Assembly: GCA_045538535.1 (NCBI GenBank)
Contig: JAZSRN010000027.1
Span: 1-42,748 of the forward strand
Direction of reading: 5' to 3'
DNA from: RUG14219 sp045538535
Lineage (GTDB): Bacteria; Cyanobacteriota; Vampirovibrionia; Gastranaerophilales; Gastranaerophilaceae
DNA length: 42,748 bases
In this document: positions 1 to 8,717 of the stretch, in pieces
Layout of the letters: the number at the start of each line of letters is the position of its first letter
Numbering within the stretch: the stretch's first letter is position 1
Notes under the pieces: generated by a model
The model's input: only the letters and a program-made list of their open reading frames with translations
Told to the model about the DNA's origin: nothing
Databases searched by the model: none
Position numbers and translations under genes: made by a program

Positions 1-45
1 TTTTCATGTTCCCAATATATCAAATTTTTTAACAAATATCAACAC

Positions 46-73
46 TTTACATTAAAATTTCAACAAATATAAT
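46..73 (+). promoter_or_regulatory. Promoter of glyS
   Basis: A TTTACA -35 box (46-51) and a perfect TATAAT -10 box (68-73) are separated by 16 bases, 35 bases ahead of the glyS start. No T-box-like structure is seen; the leader is short and AT-rich. Confidence 0.6.
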
Positions 74-108
74 TTAATCATATTGGAATTGAATTACGAA
101 GGTGAAAT

Positions 109-2103
109 ATGAGTGAAAAAAGCAAATATTTATTAGAAATAGGAACAGAAGAATTACCCTACAAATTTATCCCGAGTGCAATACAACAACTTGAAACCGG
201 ATTTAAAAATTTTTTAAACTCTAACAAGGTTGACTACGAAAATGTTAAAGTTTATGCAACACCAAGACGCTTAGCAGTAATAATTTCGGGCTTGGATAAA
301 GAATCTAAAGACGAAGAAAAAATTGTAAAAGGCCCTATTAAAAATGTTGCTTACACCCAAGATGGCAAACTTTCACCTGCCGGCCTAGGTTTTTGCAAAA
401 AAAATAATTTGACTGAAAATGATTTATATATCGAAAACGATTATTTACATGCCAAAATTACCATTAAGGGCAAATCTATTGTCGAACTTTTGAAAGAAAA
501 TGTTGAACAAATCGTTCTCAAACTTCAAGGTTCACATTTTATGCGTTGGGCAAATAATGAAGAAAAATTCTCTCGTCCTATCAGATGGATTGTTTCTATT
601 TTGGACAGAGAAGAAGTTAAAATAAAAATTATCGACAAAGAAAGCTCAAATATCACTCGCGGACATCGCTTTGCACAACAAGATGTAATCGTTGGGCATC
701 CGGATGATTACGTGGAACTTATGCGAAATTGTTGCGTAATAGTAGATCAGAATGAACGCAAACAACGAATTATTGAAAAAGCTAAAGAAGAAGCTAAAAA
801 AATAGGGGCAGAACCTTATTATACAGATGATTTGTTAGAAGAAGTAACTTTCATTACCGAGTACCCTGTTCCGGCAATTTGTGAATTTAGTACCGAATAC
901 TTAAGATTGCCTGAAGAGCTTGTCGTAACGGTTATGGCAGTTCATCAGAGATATTTTGCACTATACAAAGACGGCAAATTGACAAATAAATTTATTACCA
1001 TGACAAACTACATAGGTGATGAGTTTGAAAATATTAAAGCCGGAAATGTTCGTGTAATTAAGGCAAGATTAGATGACGCAGTATTTTTCTTCAACGAAGA
1101 TACCAAAAAACCTTTAATTGATTATGTCGAAGATTTGAAAGGTATTACTTTCCAAAAAGGTATGGGGTCAATGTATGACAAGGCACAACGTTTGGTCAAA
1201 CTTTCAAATTGCATTGCGCAAGAACTTGGACAATCTTCACCAACAATTGAAAGAACTGCTCTACTTGCAAAAGCTGATTTGACAACAAGTTTGGTTTTTG
1301 AATTTACAGAACTTCAAGGCTTTATCGGATCTGATTATGCAAGAGTTTCTAATGAACAAAACCAAGTTGTGGAAGGGATTAAAGAACATTACTTCCCTCT
1401 AAATGCAGAAAGCGAAACCGCAAAATCTATAGAAGGTCAAATCGTCGGTATCGCAGACAAAATTGACAACATCTGCGCAGTATTTGCAGACGGAAGAAAA
1501 CCGACCGGCTCTTCAGACCCTCTAGGTGTCAGACGCGCCGCATTAGGTATTATCAGAACAATTATTGACGCAAATTTAAAATTGAATTTGAATAATTTAA
1601 TAGAAAATTCATTGAAATTGTTGCCTAAACAAACAGATTGCGCAGAAGATATAAAAGAATTTTTCGTACAAAGAATGATTATTTTCTTGAGCGAAATTTA
1701 TCCAAAAAATGCGTTAGAAGCTTGTGCAAATAACCCTCTTGTTAATATTAATGATTATATCGAAAAAGTTAAGGTTGTTGCAAAACTTGATAATGCACCA
1801 CTTTTGGAAAGCGCAAATCGTGTTATCCGCATACTAAAAGAAAATTCTACAAATACGGTTAATGAAGCGTTGTTTGTTGAAAATGCTGAAGGTACACTTT
1901 ATAATGCTATTAAAACAATAGAAAAAACTACAGATTACAATCAATATCTAAAATCTTTAGTTACAATAAATCCTAGTGTTGAAAAATTCTTTGAAGATGT
2001 CTTGGTTATGGACAAAGACGAAAGAATTAAAGAAAACCGATTGGCACTCTTAACATTATTGAAAGAAAAATACGAATACCTTACAGATTTTAGCAAGCTA
2101 TAA
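109..2103 (+). CDS. glyS: Glycyl-tRNA synthetase beta subunit
   Basis: Beta subunit of the bacterial alpha2/beta2 glycyl-tRNA synthetase, which charges tRNA-Gly in the cytoplasm; the catalytic alpha subunit (GlyQ) is not in this window. The protein (664 residues, close to the usual ~690) opens with the family signature EIGTEELPYKF and carries the FMRW...FSRPIRW block near residues 143-160, an HD-like segment in the middle and a helical anticodon-binding C-terminus. The ATG is preceded by AAGGTGA at good spacing and by its own promoter, so glyS appears to be transcribed alone rather than as glyQS. Identification is firm; only the separation from glyQ is notable. Confidence 0.96.
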   Translation: MSEKSKYLLEIGTEELPYKFIPSAIQQLETGFKNFLNSNKVDYENVKVYATPRRLAVIISGLDKESKDEEKIVKGPIKNVAYTQDGKLSPAGLGFCKKNNLTENDLYIENDYLHAKITIKGKSIVELLKENVEQIVLKLQGSHFMRWANNEEKFSRPIRWIVSILDREEVKIKIIDKESSNITRGHRFAQQDVIVGHPDDYVELMRNCCVIVDQNERKQRIIEKAKEEAKKIGAEPYYTDDLLEEVTFITEYPVPAICEFSTEYLRLPEELVVTVMAVHQRYFALYKDGKLTNKFITMTNYIGDEFENIKAGNVRVIKARLDDAVFFFNEDTKKPLIDYVEDLKGITFQKGMGSMYDKAQRLVKLSNCIAQELGQSSPTIERTALLAKADLTTSLVFEFTELQGFIGSDYARVSNEQNQVVEGIKEHYFPLNAESETAKSIEGQIVGIADKIDNICAVFADGRKPTGSSDPLGVRRAALGIIRTIIDANLKLNLNNLIENSLKLLPKQTDCAEDIKEFFVQRMIIFLSEIYPKNALEACANNPLVNINDYIEKVKVVAKLDNAPLLESANRVIRILKENSTNTVNEALFVENAEGTLYNAIKTIEKTTDYNQYLKSLVTINPSVEKFFEDVLVMDKDERIKENRLALLTLLKEKYEYLTDFSKL

Positions 2104-2228
2104 TTGAGCTTCAAGATTTTTGTAAAGTTTTTGTAACAAATAATGTTAAAAAGTAAATTATTTTTTTGATACTACTTTAAAATGGTACAAAAGGTTAAAG
2201 TAAATTTTAAAACAAAGGTGGATAGTTT

Positions 2229-2543
2229 ATGCTGAACCGTTTAAAAAATTTAAAAATAGTTCGACAACTAAAACAAGAAATTAGCCCTAAATTAAGATGG
2301 TTAATGTTTTCAAATAAAGGAATTAAAAAATCATCACCTGAATATATCAAAATGATTTCAGGCGTGGATGAACTTAAAAGCAGCGCTGACGAACGTAGGT
2401 TGGAAGCAATGGTCAGAGAACAATTGAAGATGGAATTTCCAAATATTGAGGAGATGAAATCTTATGAACTTCTGGTTGATGCAGTAATGCACAATTACAA
2501 GAAGAAACAGCTTCAAGCCGAAGATAACCTTGATATTCAATAG
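2229..2543 (+). CDS. Small hypothetical protein, helical and charged
   Basis: A 104-residue protein with a basic N-terminus (about ten Lys/Arg in the first 30 residues) and an acidic, helical second half. It has no signal peptide, membrane segment or recognisable motif. A GGTGG Shine-Dalgarno lies 6-7 bases ahead of the ATG, and a strong hairpin terminator follows directly, so it looks like a real, separately ended gene downstream of glyS. An overlapping antisense frame (2358-2540) is a shadow. I do not recognise the family; a nucleic-acid-binding or ribosome-associated role would be a guess from the charge pattern. Confidence 0.7.
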   Translation: MLNRLKNLKIVRQLKQEISPKLRWLMFSNKGIKKSSPEYIKMISGVDELKSSADERRLEAMVREQLKMEFPNIEEMKSYELLVDAVMHNYKKKQLQAEDNLDIQ

Positions 2544-2569
2544 ACAATATTATATAGGTTAACATTACA

Positions 2570-2600
2570 AAAAAATAGCGGATAATCTCCGCTATTTTTT
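2570..2600. terminator. Bidirectional terminator
   Basis: A 13-bp perfect stem (A-run, TAGCGGA / TCCGCTA, T-run) with a 5-base loop is flanked by A and T tracts. It lies between the convergent genes ending at 2543 (+) and 2605 (-) and can serve both strands. Confidence 0.9.
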
Positions 2601-2604
2601 ATTT

Positions 2605-3966
2605 TTAATAACTACTAAAAATTGCCCTTATAATAAATTCTTCAATTTCCTTTTTATCAACGTTCGTTGTTTTTGGGTCGGTTATCATAATATCAAACGC
2701 ATAGGTTTTACCTTTTAACGTCGTCAAATACCCTGCTATCGCACTAACATCGGCCAATGTTCCGGTTTTTGCATTCAATTTGTCTTGCAAATAAAGCATT
2801 CTACATTGCAAAGTCCCTTCGGTTGGCTTTGGCAACATTTTTACATAATCAAAAGTTTCATCCCCAGCGATTTGTTTTACCAAAAATTCAGTCATAAAAT
2901 CCGCAGTCACGAGATTGTTTTTCGAAACGCCACTACCGTCAACAACTTTTATGTCGTCGTATTTTACATTGATTTTATCAAGATAATTATTCAACATTTT
3001 TTGAGAATTAATATTTGAACCAACTGAATTTGAATATTTTGCACCGGCAAGTTTATAAACCGTTTCCGCAACGTAATTGTTACTGTTTTTCAGAATATCA
3101 ATTGATGCTTGATTAAAATCATGTTCAACAATATCGACAAGGTAAATATTTTCAAGCGGAAGCTTTTTGTTTTGAATATCTTTATAATATTCTAACTTAC
3201 TTTCACGAATAGCATCTTCAGTTCTTATTTTAAAATACCGTTGAGGGTTATTATTAGGGATATAAAAAGTCTTTTGTTTATTAATTGTGCCCTCAATTGT
3301 CAATATATCAGGAGATATATGGTTATTTCTTTTGAACGAAATGTTATTGAAATCTCCGGTTTTAACCAAATTCAAAAACGTAACCGGATAAAATTTTTCA
3401 GTATAAATATTGGCCGGCGCATCTTTTATAGTCGGCGCAACAATTATTCCTAAAAAGTTTTTATCCAAATTGTATGCACTGAATTTTGGCATCAAAGAAT
3501 TTAAATCATCGTCCCACTGCCAACCTTCACCCCATTCTTGATTATCAAAAATAGTTGAATCTATATATATATTTTTAGGTTCAACAATATTTTTATCCTT
3601 TGCTGTGTTTAATAAATTTTTCAAATCACGAGTTGTCAAATAAGGATCTGCGCCTAATTTCAAATACAAATCATTATTTGTACTTTTATAAAGTTCTGTT
3701 TTAAAACGATAATCATCACCTAACGTATCTTTCGCCGCTGCAAAAGTCACAAGTTTTAGTGTTGAAGCCGGATTTTTAGGGCTTTTAGAATTTAATTCAT
3801 ACACAATATTACCGGTTTTGACATCTTTTACCGATATTGATACGGTGTTTTTATTTATATTATGCTTTGCCAACGTTTTTGAAATAGGTTCTGCACCGAC
3901 TTTTGACTGCATTACAAAAATTGATATTACCGTAAACATTAACGTTGTTATTATTTTTTTATACAC
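2605..3966 (-). CDS. dacB: D-alanyl-D-alanine carboxypeptidase/endopeptidase, PBP4 type (peptidase S13)
   Basis: Low-molecular-mass penicillin-binding protein that trims or cleaves peptidoglycan peptides in the periplasm. All three S13 active-site motifs are present: SxxK (STLK, about residue 70), SxN (SNN in the segment ILKNSNNYVAE) and KTG (NAKTGTLADV) near the C-terminus. An N-terminal hydrophobic signal peptide precedes the mature protein. I place the start at the GTG at 3966, because GAGG sits 6 bases ahead of it; the upstream ATG at 3978 (same frame, four residues longer) has no Shine-Dalgarno. The gene overlaps the end of the preceding amidase by 8 bases, so it is the last gene of the minus-strand run starting at 5451. 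Length (about 453 residues) is normal for PBP4. Confidence 0.9.
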   Translation of the reverse strand: MYKKIITTLMFTVISIFVMQSKVGAEPISKTLAKHNINKNTVSISVKDVKTGNIVYELNSKSPKNPASTLKLVTFAAAKDTLGDDYRFKTELYKSTNNDLYLKLGADPYLTTRDLKNLLNTAKDKNIVEPKNIYIDSTIFDNQEWGEGWQWDDDLNSLMPKFSAYNLDKNFLGIIVAPTIKDAPANIYTEKFYPVTFLNLVKTGDFNNISFKRNNHISPDILTIEGTINKQKTFYIPNNNPQRYFKIRTEDAIRESKLEYYKDIQNKKLPLENIYLVDIVEHDFNQASIDILKNSNNYVAETVYKLAGAKYSNSVGSNINSQKMLNNYLDKINVKYDDIKVVDGSGVSKNNLVTADFMTEFLVKQIAGDETFDYVKMLPKPTEGTLQCRMLYLQDKLNAKTGTLADVSAIAGYLTTLKGKTYAFDIMITDPKTTNVDKKEIEEFIIRAIFSSY

Positions 3967-4789
3967 ATTCCACCTCATACGATTGTTTAATATCCTTTAA
4001 TATAGTACATTTTTCTCTAAAATCATACATTTCGTTAAAATTTAGTGTTGCTGAAATTACACATTCTTTTTGTTCAACAATTTCGGATATCGTATTACCA
4101 TTATAATCAAAAATTCTTGAATGTCCCAAATTCCATTTATCATCTTTTATTTGTCCGCATTGCGTCAATGCAATCATATAAGTCTGGTTTTCTGTGGCTC
4201 TGCTACGGGTCATACATTCCCAAGGGATAGGCTTATGAACTCCCCAAGCCGCACAATTTACAAACAAATCTGCGCCCGCTTTGCGATACGCTCGATATAT
4301 TTCCGGAAATCTTATATCAAAACAAATTGTCAATCCAACTTTTACGCCTTCTACATCAACCATTACCGGAGCTTTACCTTCTGAAACAAACTCTCCTTCA
4401 TTGTCACCATAATAAGAAAACAAATGCATTTTAGAATATTTCGCAACCAACTCTCCTTGACGATTTAAAACCGGACACGTATTATAAAACGCACCTGTAT
4501 CATCTTTTTCGATAATACTACCACCAATAACAAAAGAATTATGCTTACGCGCAATTTCCGCTAATGTGTCTATTGCAAGACTGTTATCTAAAGATTCGGC
4601 GCACTTCCTAAATTCAGAACAAGCCCACCCAACCGTCCAAACCTCTGGCAAAACTATAATATCAACATCTTTTTGAATATCTCTGTCTATAAGTTTTTTG
4701 ATTTTTTGACAATTGGTATTAATATCACCGATAACTGAAGACATTTGAACTGCCGCTACATTTATTTTTTCTTTTTTAGATAATCCCAT
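3959..4789 (-). CDS. Carbon-nitrogen hydrolase, omega-amidase (Nit2)-like
   Basis: Member of the nitrilase superfamily, 276 residues. The catalytic triad is visible: Glu49 in VLPEVW, Lys120 in SKMHLF and Cys156 in TICFDIRFPE. The KMHLF and DIRFPE contexts match the omega-amidase/Nit2 branch, which hydrolyses alpha-ketoglutaramate and related amides, so a metabolite-repair role in the cytoplasm is likely; the substrate itself is inferred. The gene overlaps the upstream DUF374 gene by 28 bases and the downstream dacB by 8, indicating tight co-transcription. AAGG lies unusually close to the ATG, but there is no better start in frame. Confidence 0.88.
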   Translation of the reverse strand: MGLSKKEKINVAAVQMSSVIGDINTNCQKIKKLIDRDIQKDVDIIVLPEVWTVGWACSEFRKCAESLDNSLAIDTLAEIARKHNSFVIGGSIIEKDDTGAFYNTCPVLNRQGELVAKYSKMHLFSYYGDNEGEFVSEGKAPVMVDVEGVKVGLTICFDIRFPEIYRAYRKAGADLFVNCAAWGVHKPIPWECMTRSRATENQTYMIALTQCGQIKDDKWNLGHSRIFDYNGNTISEIVEQKECVISATLNFNEMYDFREKCTILKDIKQSYEVECV

Positions 4790-5451
4790 AATCCTTGTTG
4801 TTTAGCCTTTTTATATTCTTCGGGCGCTCTTTTATCCAATTCGAACAACGCATTTTTGATTTTTTCTCTATAATTTTCAAATTCACTATCCGGCAAATCT
4901 TTCGGGATATAAATAGGGTCACCGTAAAGATTAATCAATTTGCAATCATGAATTGGAACTGTCATTTTATCCCAAGATGGCAAAGTTAAAAAACACCAAT
5001 CTTCAGAATACCAAGTCACCGGAACTATAGGACGTCCTGAAAGTTTTGCAATTTTCAAAACACCATTTTTCACTTTGTGTAATGGCCCAGACGGTCCGTC
5101 AATTGTGAGCGCTACATCTTCACCTTGTTCCAATCTCTCAATCAATTGAAGTGTTGCTTGCGCAGCGCTACTTTTATTACTTGAACCGCGAACAACCTTT
5201 ATCCCAAGAGATTCAACACCGGCCGATATAATTTCACCATCAAGCGATTGGCTAATCATTATACTCGTTTTTTCTCTTTCACGAAAGCCAAAAATACAAC
5301 ATTGATTTGTGTGCCAAAGTGCGTAAATACATGCCGGTTCGCTCGGCTGATTTATTCCGACAATGTGCGTATGATGACGTTGGAAACTCATCCATTTAAC
5401 TACCGCTTTTTTTAACACCCAAACATTATCTTTATTTATTAATCTAACCAT
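4762..5451 (-). CDS. DUF374 lysophospholipid acyltransferase-like protein
   Basis: A 229-residue protein with the DUF374 signatures: ALWHTNQ near residue 45, SQSLDGEII, the VRGSSNKSSA block, and IDGPSGP followed by LSGRPIVPV. DUF374 belongs to the LPLAT fold and in Gram-negative bacteria is usually found with LPS or lipid genes; acyl transfer to a lipid A or phospholipid precursor is the likely job, but the substrate is unproven. No Shine-Dalgarno precedes the ATG; instead a TTGCCA-16-TATAGT promoter ends 6 bases before it, so the mRNA may be leaderless. A later in-frame ATG (5391) also lacks a ribosome site. First gene of the DUF374-amidase-dacB run. Confidence 0.85.
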   Translation of the reverse strand: MVRLINKDNVWVLKKAVVKWMSFQRHHTHIVGINQPSEPACIYALWHTNQCCIFGFREREKTSIMISQSLDGEIISAGVESLGIKVVRGSSNKSSAAQATLQLIERLEQGEDVALTIDGPSGPLHKVKNGVLKIAKLSGRPIVPVTWYSEDWCFLTLPSWDKMTVPIHDCKLINLYGDPIYIPKDLPDSEFENYREKIKNALFELDKRAPEEYKKAKQQGLWDYLKKKK

Positions 5452-5457
5452 AAGTTA

Positions 5458-5485
5458 ACTATACCACGAAAAACAATATTGGCAA
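5458..5485 (-). promoter_or_regulatory. Promoter of the DUF374 gene (leaderless type)
   Basis: On the minus strand, TTGCCA (5485-5480), 16-base spacer and TATAGT (5463-5458), then 6 bases to the ATG at 5451. The expected transcription start coincides with the start codon. Confidence 0.6.
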
Positions 5486-5494
5486 AATACTTTA

Positions 5495-6100
5495 CTATTT
5501 ACATATAACTATAAGATTACGAGTAAAATTTTCATCCAATGGAAGTTCATACGGAATTATATCCAAAACTTTGGCGTTATATTTTTTCAAAATAGATTTT
5601 GCAGCCTCAATCTCTTCATCAGTTTTTACAGATTTATATGCTACAAAATACCCACCAGACTTCAATAATGGCAACCCGTACCCCAATATAGTGCTTAAAG
5701 GTGCAACTGCTCGAGAGGTAATAATATCAAAATAATTTTTATACTGAGGCAAAAGATTTTCTGCACGTTCACATATCGGTGTGAAATTTTTCAGTCCAAG
5801 TTCTTCAGAAATCGTCGTTATTGCCATAATTTTTTTTCGAATACTATCCAATCCAAACACATTGATTTCCGGATAAGAAATCGCAATAGGTAACGACGGA
5901 AACCCACCTCCGGTACCAATATCCAACAATTTTCCGGCTTTATTTAATTTGAAATTTTCAAAAAACTTTTCAATAGCTAAACTGTCAAAAATATGTTTTT
6001 CCCACAAATATTTTTCATCGTTCTTTGATATAAGATTTAATTTCGAATTTTGTTCCAAAAAAATTCCCGAATATTTTTCAAAATCTTCTTTTTTAAACAT
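5495..6100 (-). CDS. rsmG: 16S rRNA (guanine-N7) methyltransferase RsmG (GidB)
   Basis: SAM-dependent methyltransferase that modifies G527 (E. coli numbering) of 16S rRNA in the small subunit. The protein (201 residues, usual length) shows the SAM-binding motif I in LLDIGTGGGFPSLPIAI, the following acidic residue in VFGLDS, and the RsmG signature ITSRAVAPL. It begins 8 bases inside the end of the upstream AAA/TPR gene, so the two are translationally coupled. Confidence 0.94.
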   Translation of the reverse strand: MFKKEDFEKYSGIFLEQNSKLNLISKNDEKYLWEKHIFDSLAIEKFFENFKLNKAGKLLDIGTGGGFPSLPIAISYPEINVFGLDSIRKKIMAITTISEELGLKNFTPICERAENLLPQYKNYFDIITSRAVAPLSTILGYGLPLLKSGGYFVAYKSVKTDEEIEAAKSILKKYNAKVLDIIPYELPLDENFTRNLIVICK

Positions 6101-8504
6101 TTATTTTCCCTTTAACAAGTTTATCAAATTCGACTTCTCCAAGCTTTAATTTTATATCATTAATCCTCAATTCAACCTTTGCGATATTATCTTTTTTGAA
6201 GTATTTTTGTGCAATTTCCAGTGATTTCAAATAACAATCGAGTGCTTGGTCAATATATTTTTTATTAAAATAATAATCTCCAAGAGCAAGATTTGACGAA
6301 GCTATATAAAAAGGTTCATTTAATTCAACTGCGGCATCAACTGCTTTTTTATAATAGTGCACAGATTTTTCAAAATCCTTTTTCCTAAACAACGAACCTA
6401 ATTTTAATGATGATTGATAAATCCCATTCAAATTCTTTGTTGTTTCATCTATTTTTAAGCTTTCACTACAATATTTTATCGCCAATTCCGGCCTACCGTT
6501 TTCATCACATATTGAAGAAATGTTTGACAACGCATTAGCCAAATACGAATTATTTCGAAAATTGCCGTCAACACTAATACATTTTTTATAAAAATCAACT
6601 GCGCGTTGAACTTCACCTTTTTCATCACTAATCACACCGAGTTTGAAATACAATTCCGCAAGCACTTCTTTTTCTGTATCAGACTCGACCAACTCCAAAG
6701 CATTCAAATAATATGAATCCGTAATCACATCATTATCAGGATTTTTTTCTATGTCAGCCAATTGTAAATATGCTTTTATTTTTAAATTGCCGGAAGCCTC
6801 AACTGTATCAATAACCTCTAATAGCAACGCCTTTGCCCTATCATGCTTAAATGTTTGATAAAAAATTGTTGCCATATCAAATTTTACATTCGCAATTTTT
6901 ATTGAATCACCTGTAGACTCATAAAATTCTAACGACAACTCTAAATACTTCAAGGCTTCAAACCACTGAGAAAGTTTCTCATAAGCATTTGTCAATTTTG
7001 CATAAATAGTAGGCAAAAAAGTATAAAAATCATCATCATTTTTCAGTGTTAAACATTTTTGGCAAATCGCAACAACTTTTCCGTAATTAAATTCAAGCTC
7101 TTCTTTTTGTGCAAGATTAATTAAATCAACTATACCTAATCCTTCAGTTTCTAAATTTTCAAGTTCCTCGTGATGCGCGTTATTCACAAAATTCTCAATC
7201 GACGCCGCAATATTATCCAGAGCCGAATATTCACCATCTTCAAAAATAAATGATACTTGCTGAATTGCTTTACGCGCAACTTCCATAGAACCTTGCGGCA
7301 AATGACTTGTAGGCTTTTCCTCCGATATTTTTGGAGTTGAAGTGGCTTGCTTGTACAAAAACTTCGGTTTTTGAGGAACAAACAAATTATGATACTCAAT
7401 TTCATTACGCATTGTCGTGCGCGAAATCATCATATTACGCTCAAGAGGTTTAAGCGGAAGTTGTGTTTCATACAATTGCGCACAAGCCTTATGAATTTTT
7501 ACAGAAATGTTTGTAGGAATCGAATTTTGAGCAATTTCTTTGTAACACTCCGGCAAATAAATGGAATTTTCAAGTTTCCCTAAAACTAAATTTTCTAAAA
7601 AATAAATTACACGATCTTCATCGTACAAATTCAAGGCTTTGACCAATTCTATATCCACCGGATGCCTCATTAATGTCAAAAACCTAAATAAATGACCACT
7701 TACAGGGTCAACCAATGCCAACGCCTCTCTTAATATAAAATCATTAAAAGATTGCATGCTTTTTGTGTAACCCGCAATAAAATCAATGAGTTGCAATTTT
7801 TGGATTTTCATTATTTTTATTGCTAATGTCGTGTAAAAATAATATCCCTTTGTGTATTTATAAAGTTCGTCCGAAATTGGTCCGATATTTTTGATTTGCT
7901 CTTGTTTTAAGTATTTTTCAAAAAGCGATTTCTCAAGTGCCAACACAGTAACTTTTCGATAAGTAAACTTATCCGCAAAATCTTCAAACGTAAATTTTCG
8001 TCCTATTAATACAAACTTAACATTACTAAACTTCGAAATATGAGAGAAAAAATCAATTATATCATATTTGTAATCTTTTAAAATATTATGCCAAGAATTT
8101 ATTCTTATAACAATCGGATTTGATATATTTTGAAAATATGCCGAGATTTTTTGAGTAAAATTTTCCGATTTGGTTTTAGGAGTTTCAATTATACCTTGAG
8201 AAGTAAGCTTTTTAAATTCATCAAAAAACGCCAACAATATATCATCCAAAATCGTTGTTTCAAAACACGTATAATCTAAAACAATTGTTTGTTCATTCAA
8301 ATAAGAAAATACTTTATCTGTAATAGAACTTTTACCGGTCCCCATAAACCCCGAAATAAAAAGCATCTTCTCGTTTGACATCATAAAATCTTTTATTTCT
8401 AAGATTTGTTTTATGTTATTTTCATACAAAAACTGCTTTTTATCAGGATTTTGCTTTATTAAATTTACTATATCTATATCAGAATTTATAAAACTTTTAT
8501 TCAT
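6093..8504 (-). CDS. STAND-like AAA ATPase with C-terminal TPR repeats
   Basis: An 803-residue protein with an N-terminal P-loop NTPase (Walker A GFMGTGKSS at residues 52-60, a hydrophobic strand ending in NSW as Walker B candidate, and VLIGRKF as sensor-like strand), a middle winged-helix-like region and about eight TPR repeats from roughly residue 460 to 790 (for example AELYFKLGVISDEKGEVQRA). The order NTPase-spacer-TPR resembles STAND signalling ATPases such as MalT, but no DNA-binding domain is visible, so the output is unknown. There is no signal peptide. No Shine-Dalgarno is present; the ATG lies 6 bases after a TAAAAT box. It overlaps rsmG by 8 bases. The pairing with rsmG may be only transcriptional. 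Confidence 0.75.
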   Translation of the reverse strand: MNKSFINSDIDIVNLIKQNPDKKQFLYENNIKQILEIKDFMMSNEKMLFISGFMGTGKSSITDKVFSYLNEQTIVLDYTCFETTILDDILLAFFDEFKKLTSQGIIETPKTKSENFTQKISAYFQNISNPIVIRINSWHNILKDYKYDIIDFFSHISKFSNVKFVLIGRKFTFEDFADKFTYRKVTVLALEKSLFEKYLKQEQIKNIGPISDELYKYTKGYYFYTTLAIKIMKIQKLQLIDFIAGYTKSMQSFNDFILREALALVDPVSGHLFRFLTLMRHPVDIELVKALNLYDEDRVIYFLENLVLGKLENSIYLPECYKEIAQNSIPTNISVKIHKACAQLYETQLPLKPLERNMMISRTTMRNEIEYHNLFVPQKPKFLYKQATSTPKISEEKPTSHLPQGSMEVARKAIQQVSFIFEDGEYSALDNIAASIENFVNNAHHEELENLETEGLGIVDLINLAQKEELEFNYGKVVAICQKCLTLKNDDDFYTFLPTIYAKLTNAYEKLSQWFEALKYLELSLEFYESTGDSIKIANVKFDMATIFYQTFKHDRAKALLLEVIDTVEASGNLKIKAYLQLADIEKNPDNDVITDSYYLNALELVESDTEKEVLAELYFKLGVISDEKGEVQRAVDFYKKCISVDGNFRNNSYLANALSNISSICDENGRPELAIKYCSESLKIDETTKNLNGIYQSSLKLGSLFRKKDFEKSVHYYKKAVDAAVELNEPFYIASSNLALGDYYFNKKYIDQALDCYLKSLEIAQKYFKKDNIAKVELRINDIKLKLGEVEFDKLVKGKINV

Positions 8505-8510
8505 AATTTA

Positions 8511-8539
8511 ATTTTAATTGAATTTACAAAATTTTGCAA
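8511..8539 (-). promoter_or_regulatory. Promoter of the AAA/TPR gene (leaderless type)
   Basis: Minus-strand TTGCAA (8539-8534), 17-base spacer, TAAAAT (8516-8511), then 6 bases to the ATG at 8504. It overlaps the divergent plus-strand promoter, so the two may compete for polymerase. Confidence 0.5.
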
Positions 8540-8551
8540 ACATCTGATAAT
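8523..8551 (+). promoter_or_regulatory. Promoter candidate of the envelope gene block
   Basis: TTTACA (8523-8528), 17-base spacer, GATAAT (8546-8551). A second option, TTGATA (8570) with GATTAT (8593-8598) at 17 bases, lies nearer the 34-codon ORF. Either would read the small peptide, the M23 peptidase and the LptD-like gene. Confidence 0.4.
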
Positions 8552-8612
8552 AATTGCACTTTATTTTTTTTGATAGTATGATGATATTATTAGATTATAT
8601 GGGGAGAATGGT

Positions 8613-8717
8613 ATGGACTTTTTCAGAAAAAATCAAAAAATTATAATAGGAATTATCGCATTAACATTTTTGGCTTGGACAGTAGGCTTGATGTTGTTAC
8701 CGTTGATTGCAAGATAG
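8613..8717 (+). CDS. 34-residue single-span membrane peptide
   Basis: A short ORF of 34 codons with a GGGGAGA Shine-Dalgarno 5-6 bases ahead of its ATG. The peptide begins with a basic stretch (DFFRKNQK), then has one hydrophobic helix of about 22 residues and ends in Arg, an orientation expected to place the N-terminus inside. Its stop codon is directly followed by the GTG of the M23 peptidase, so translation of the two should be coupled. The start resembles the N-terminal anchor of SurA/PpiD-type proteins (charged FxRKxQK then a helix), but no chaperone domain follows. It could be a small membrane protein in its own right or a coupling ORF. Confidence 0.6.
   Translation: MDFFRKNQKIIIGIIALTFLAWTVGLMLLPLIAR

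Noticed and set aside
1..108. Possible T-box leader of glyS
   Set aside because: Too short, AT-rich, and lacks the T-box sequence and antiterminator.
2358..2540. 60-residue antisense ORF inside the small gene after glyS
   Set aside because: Shadow of a gene with a good ribosome site and terminator; no SD of its own.
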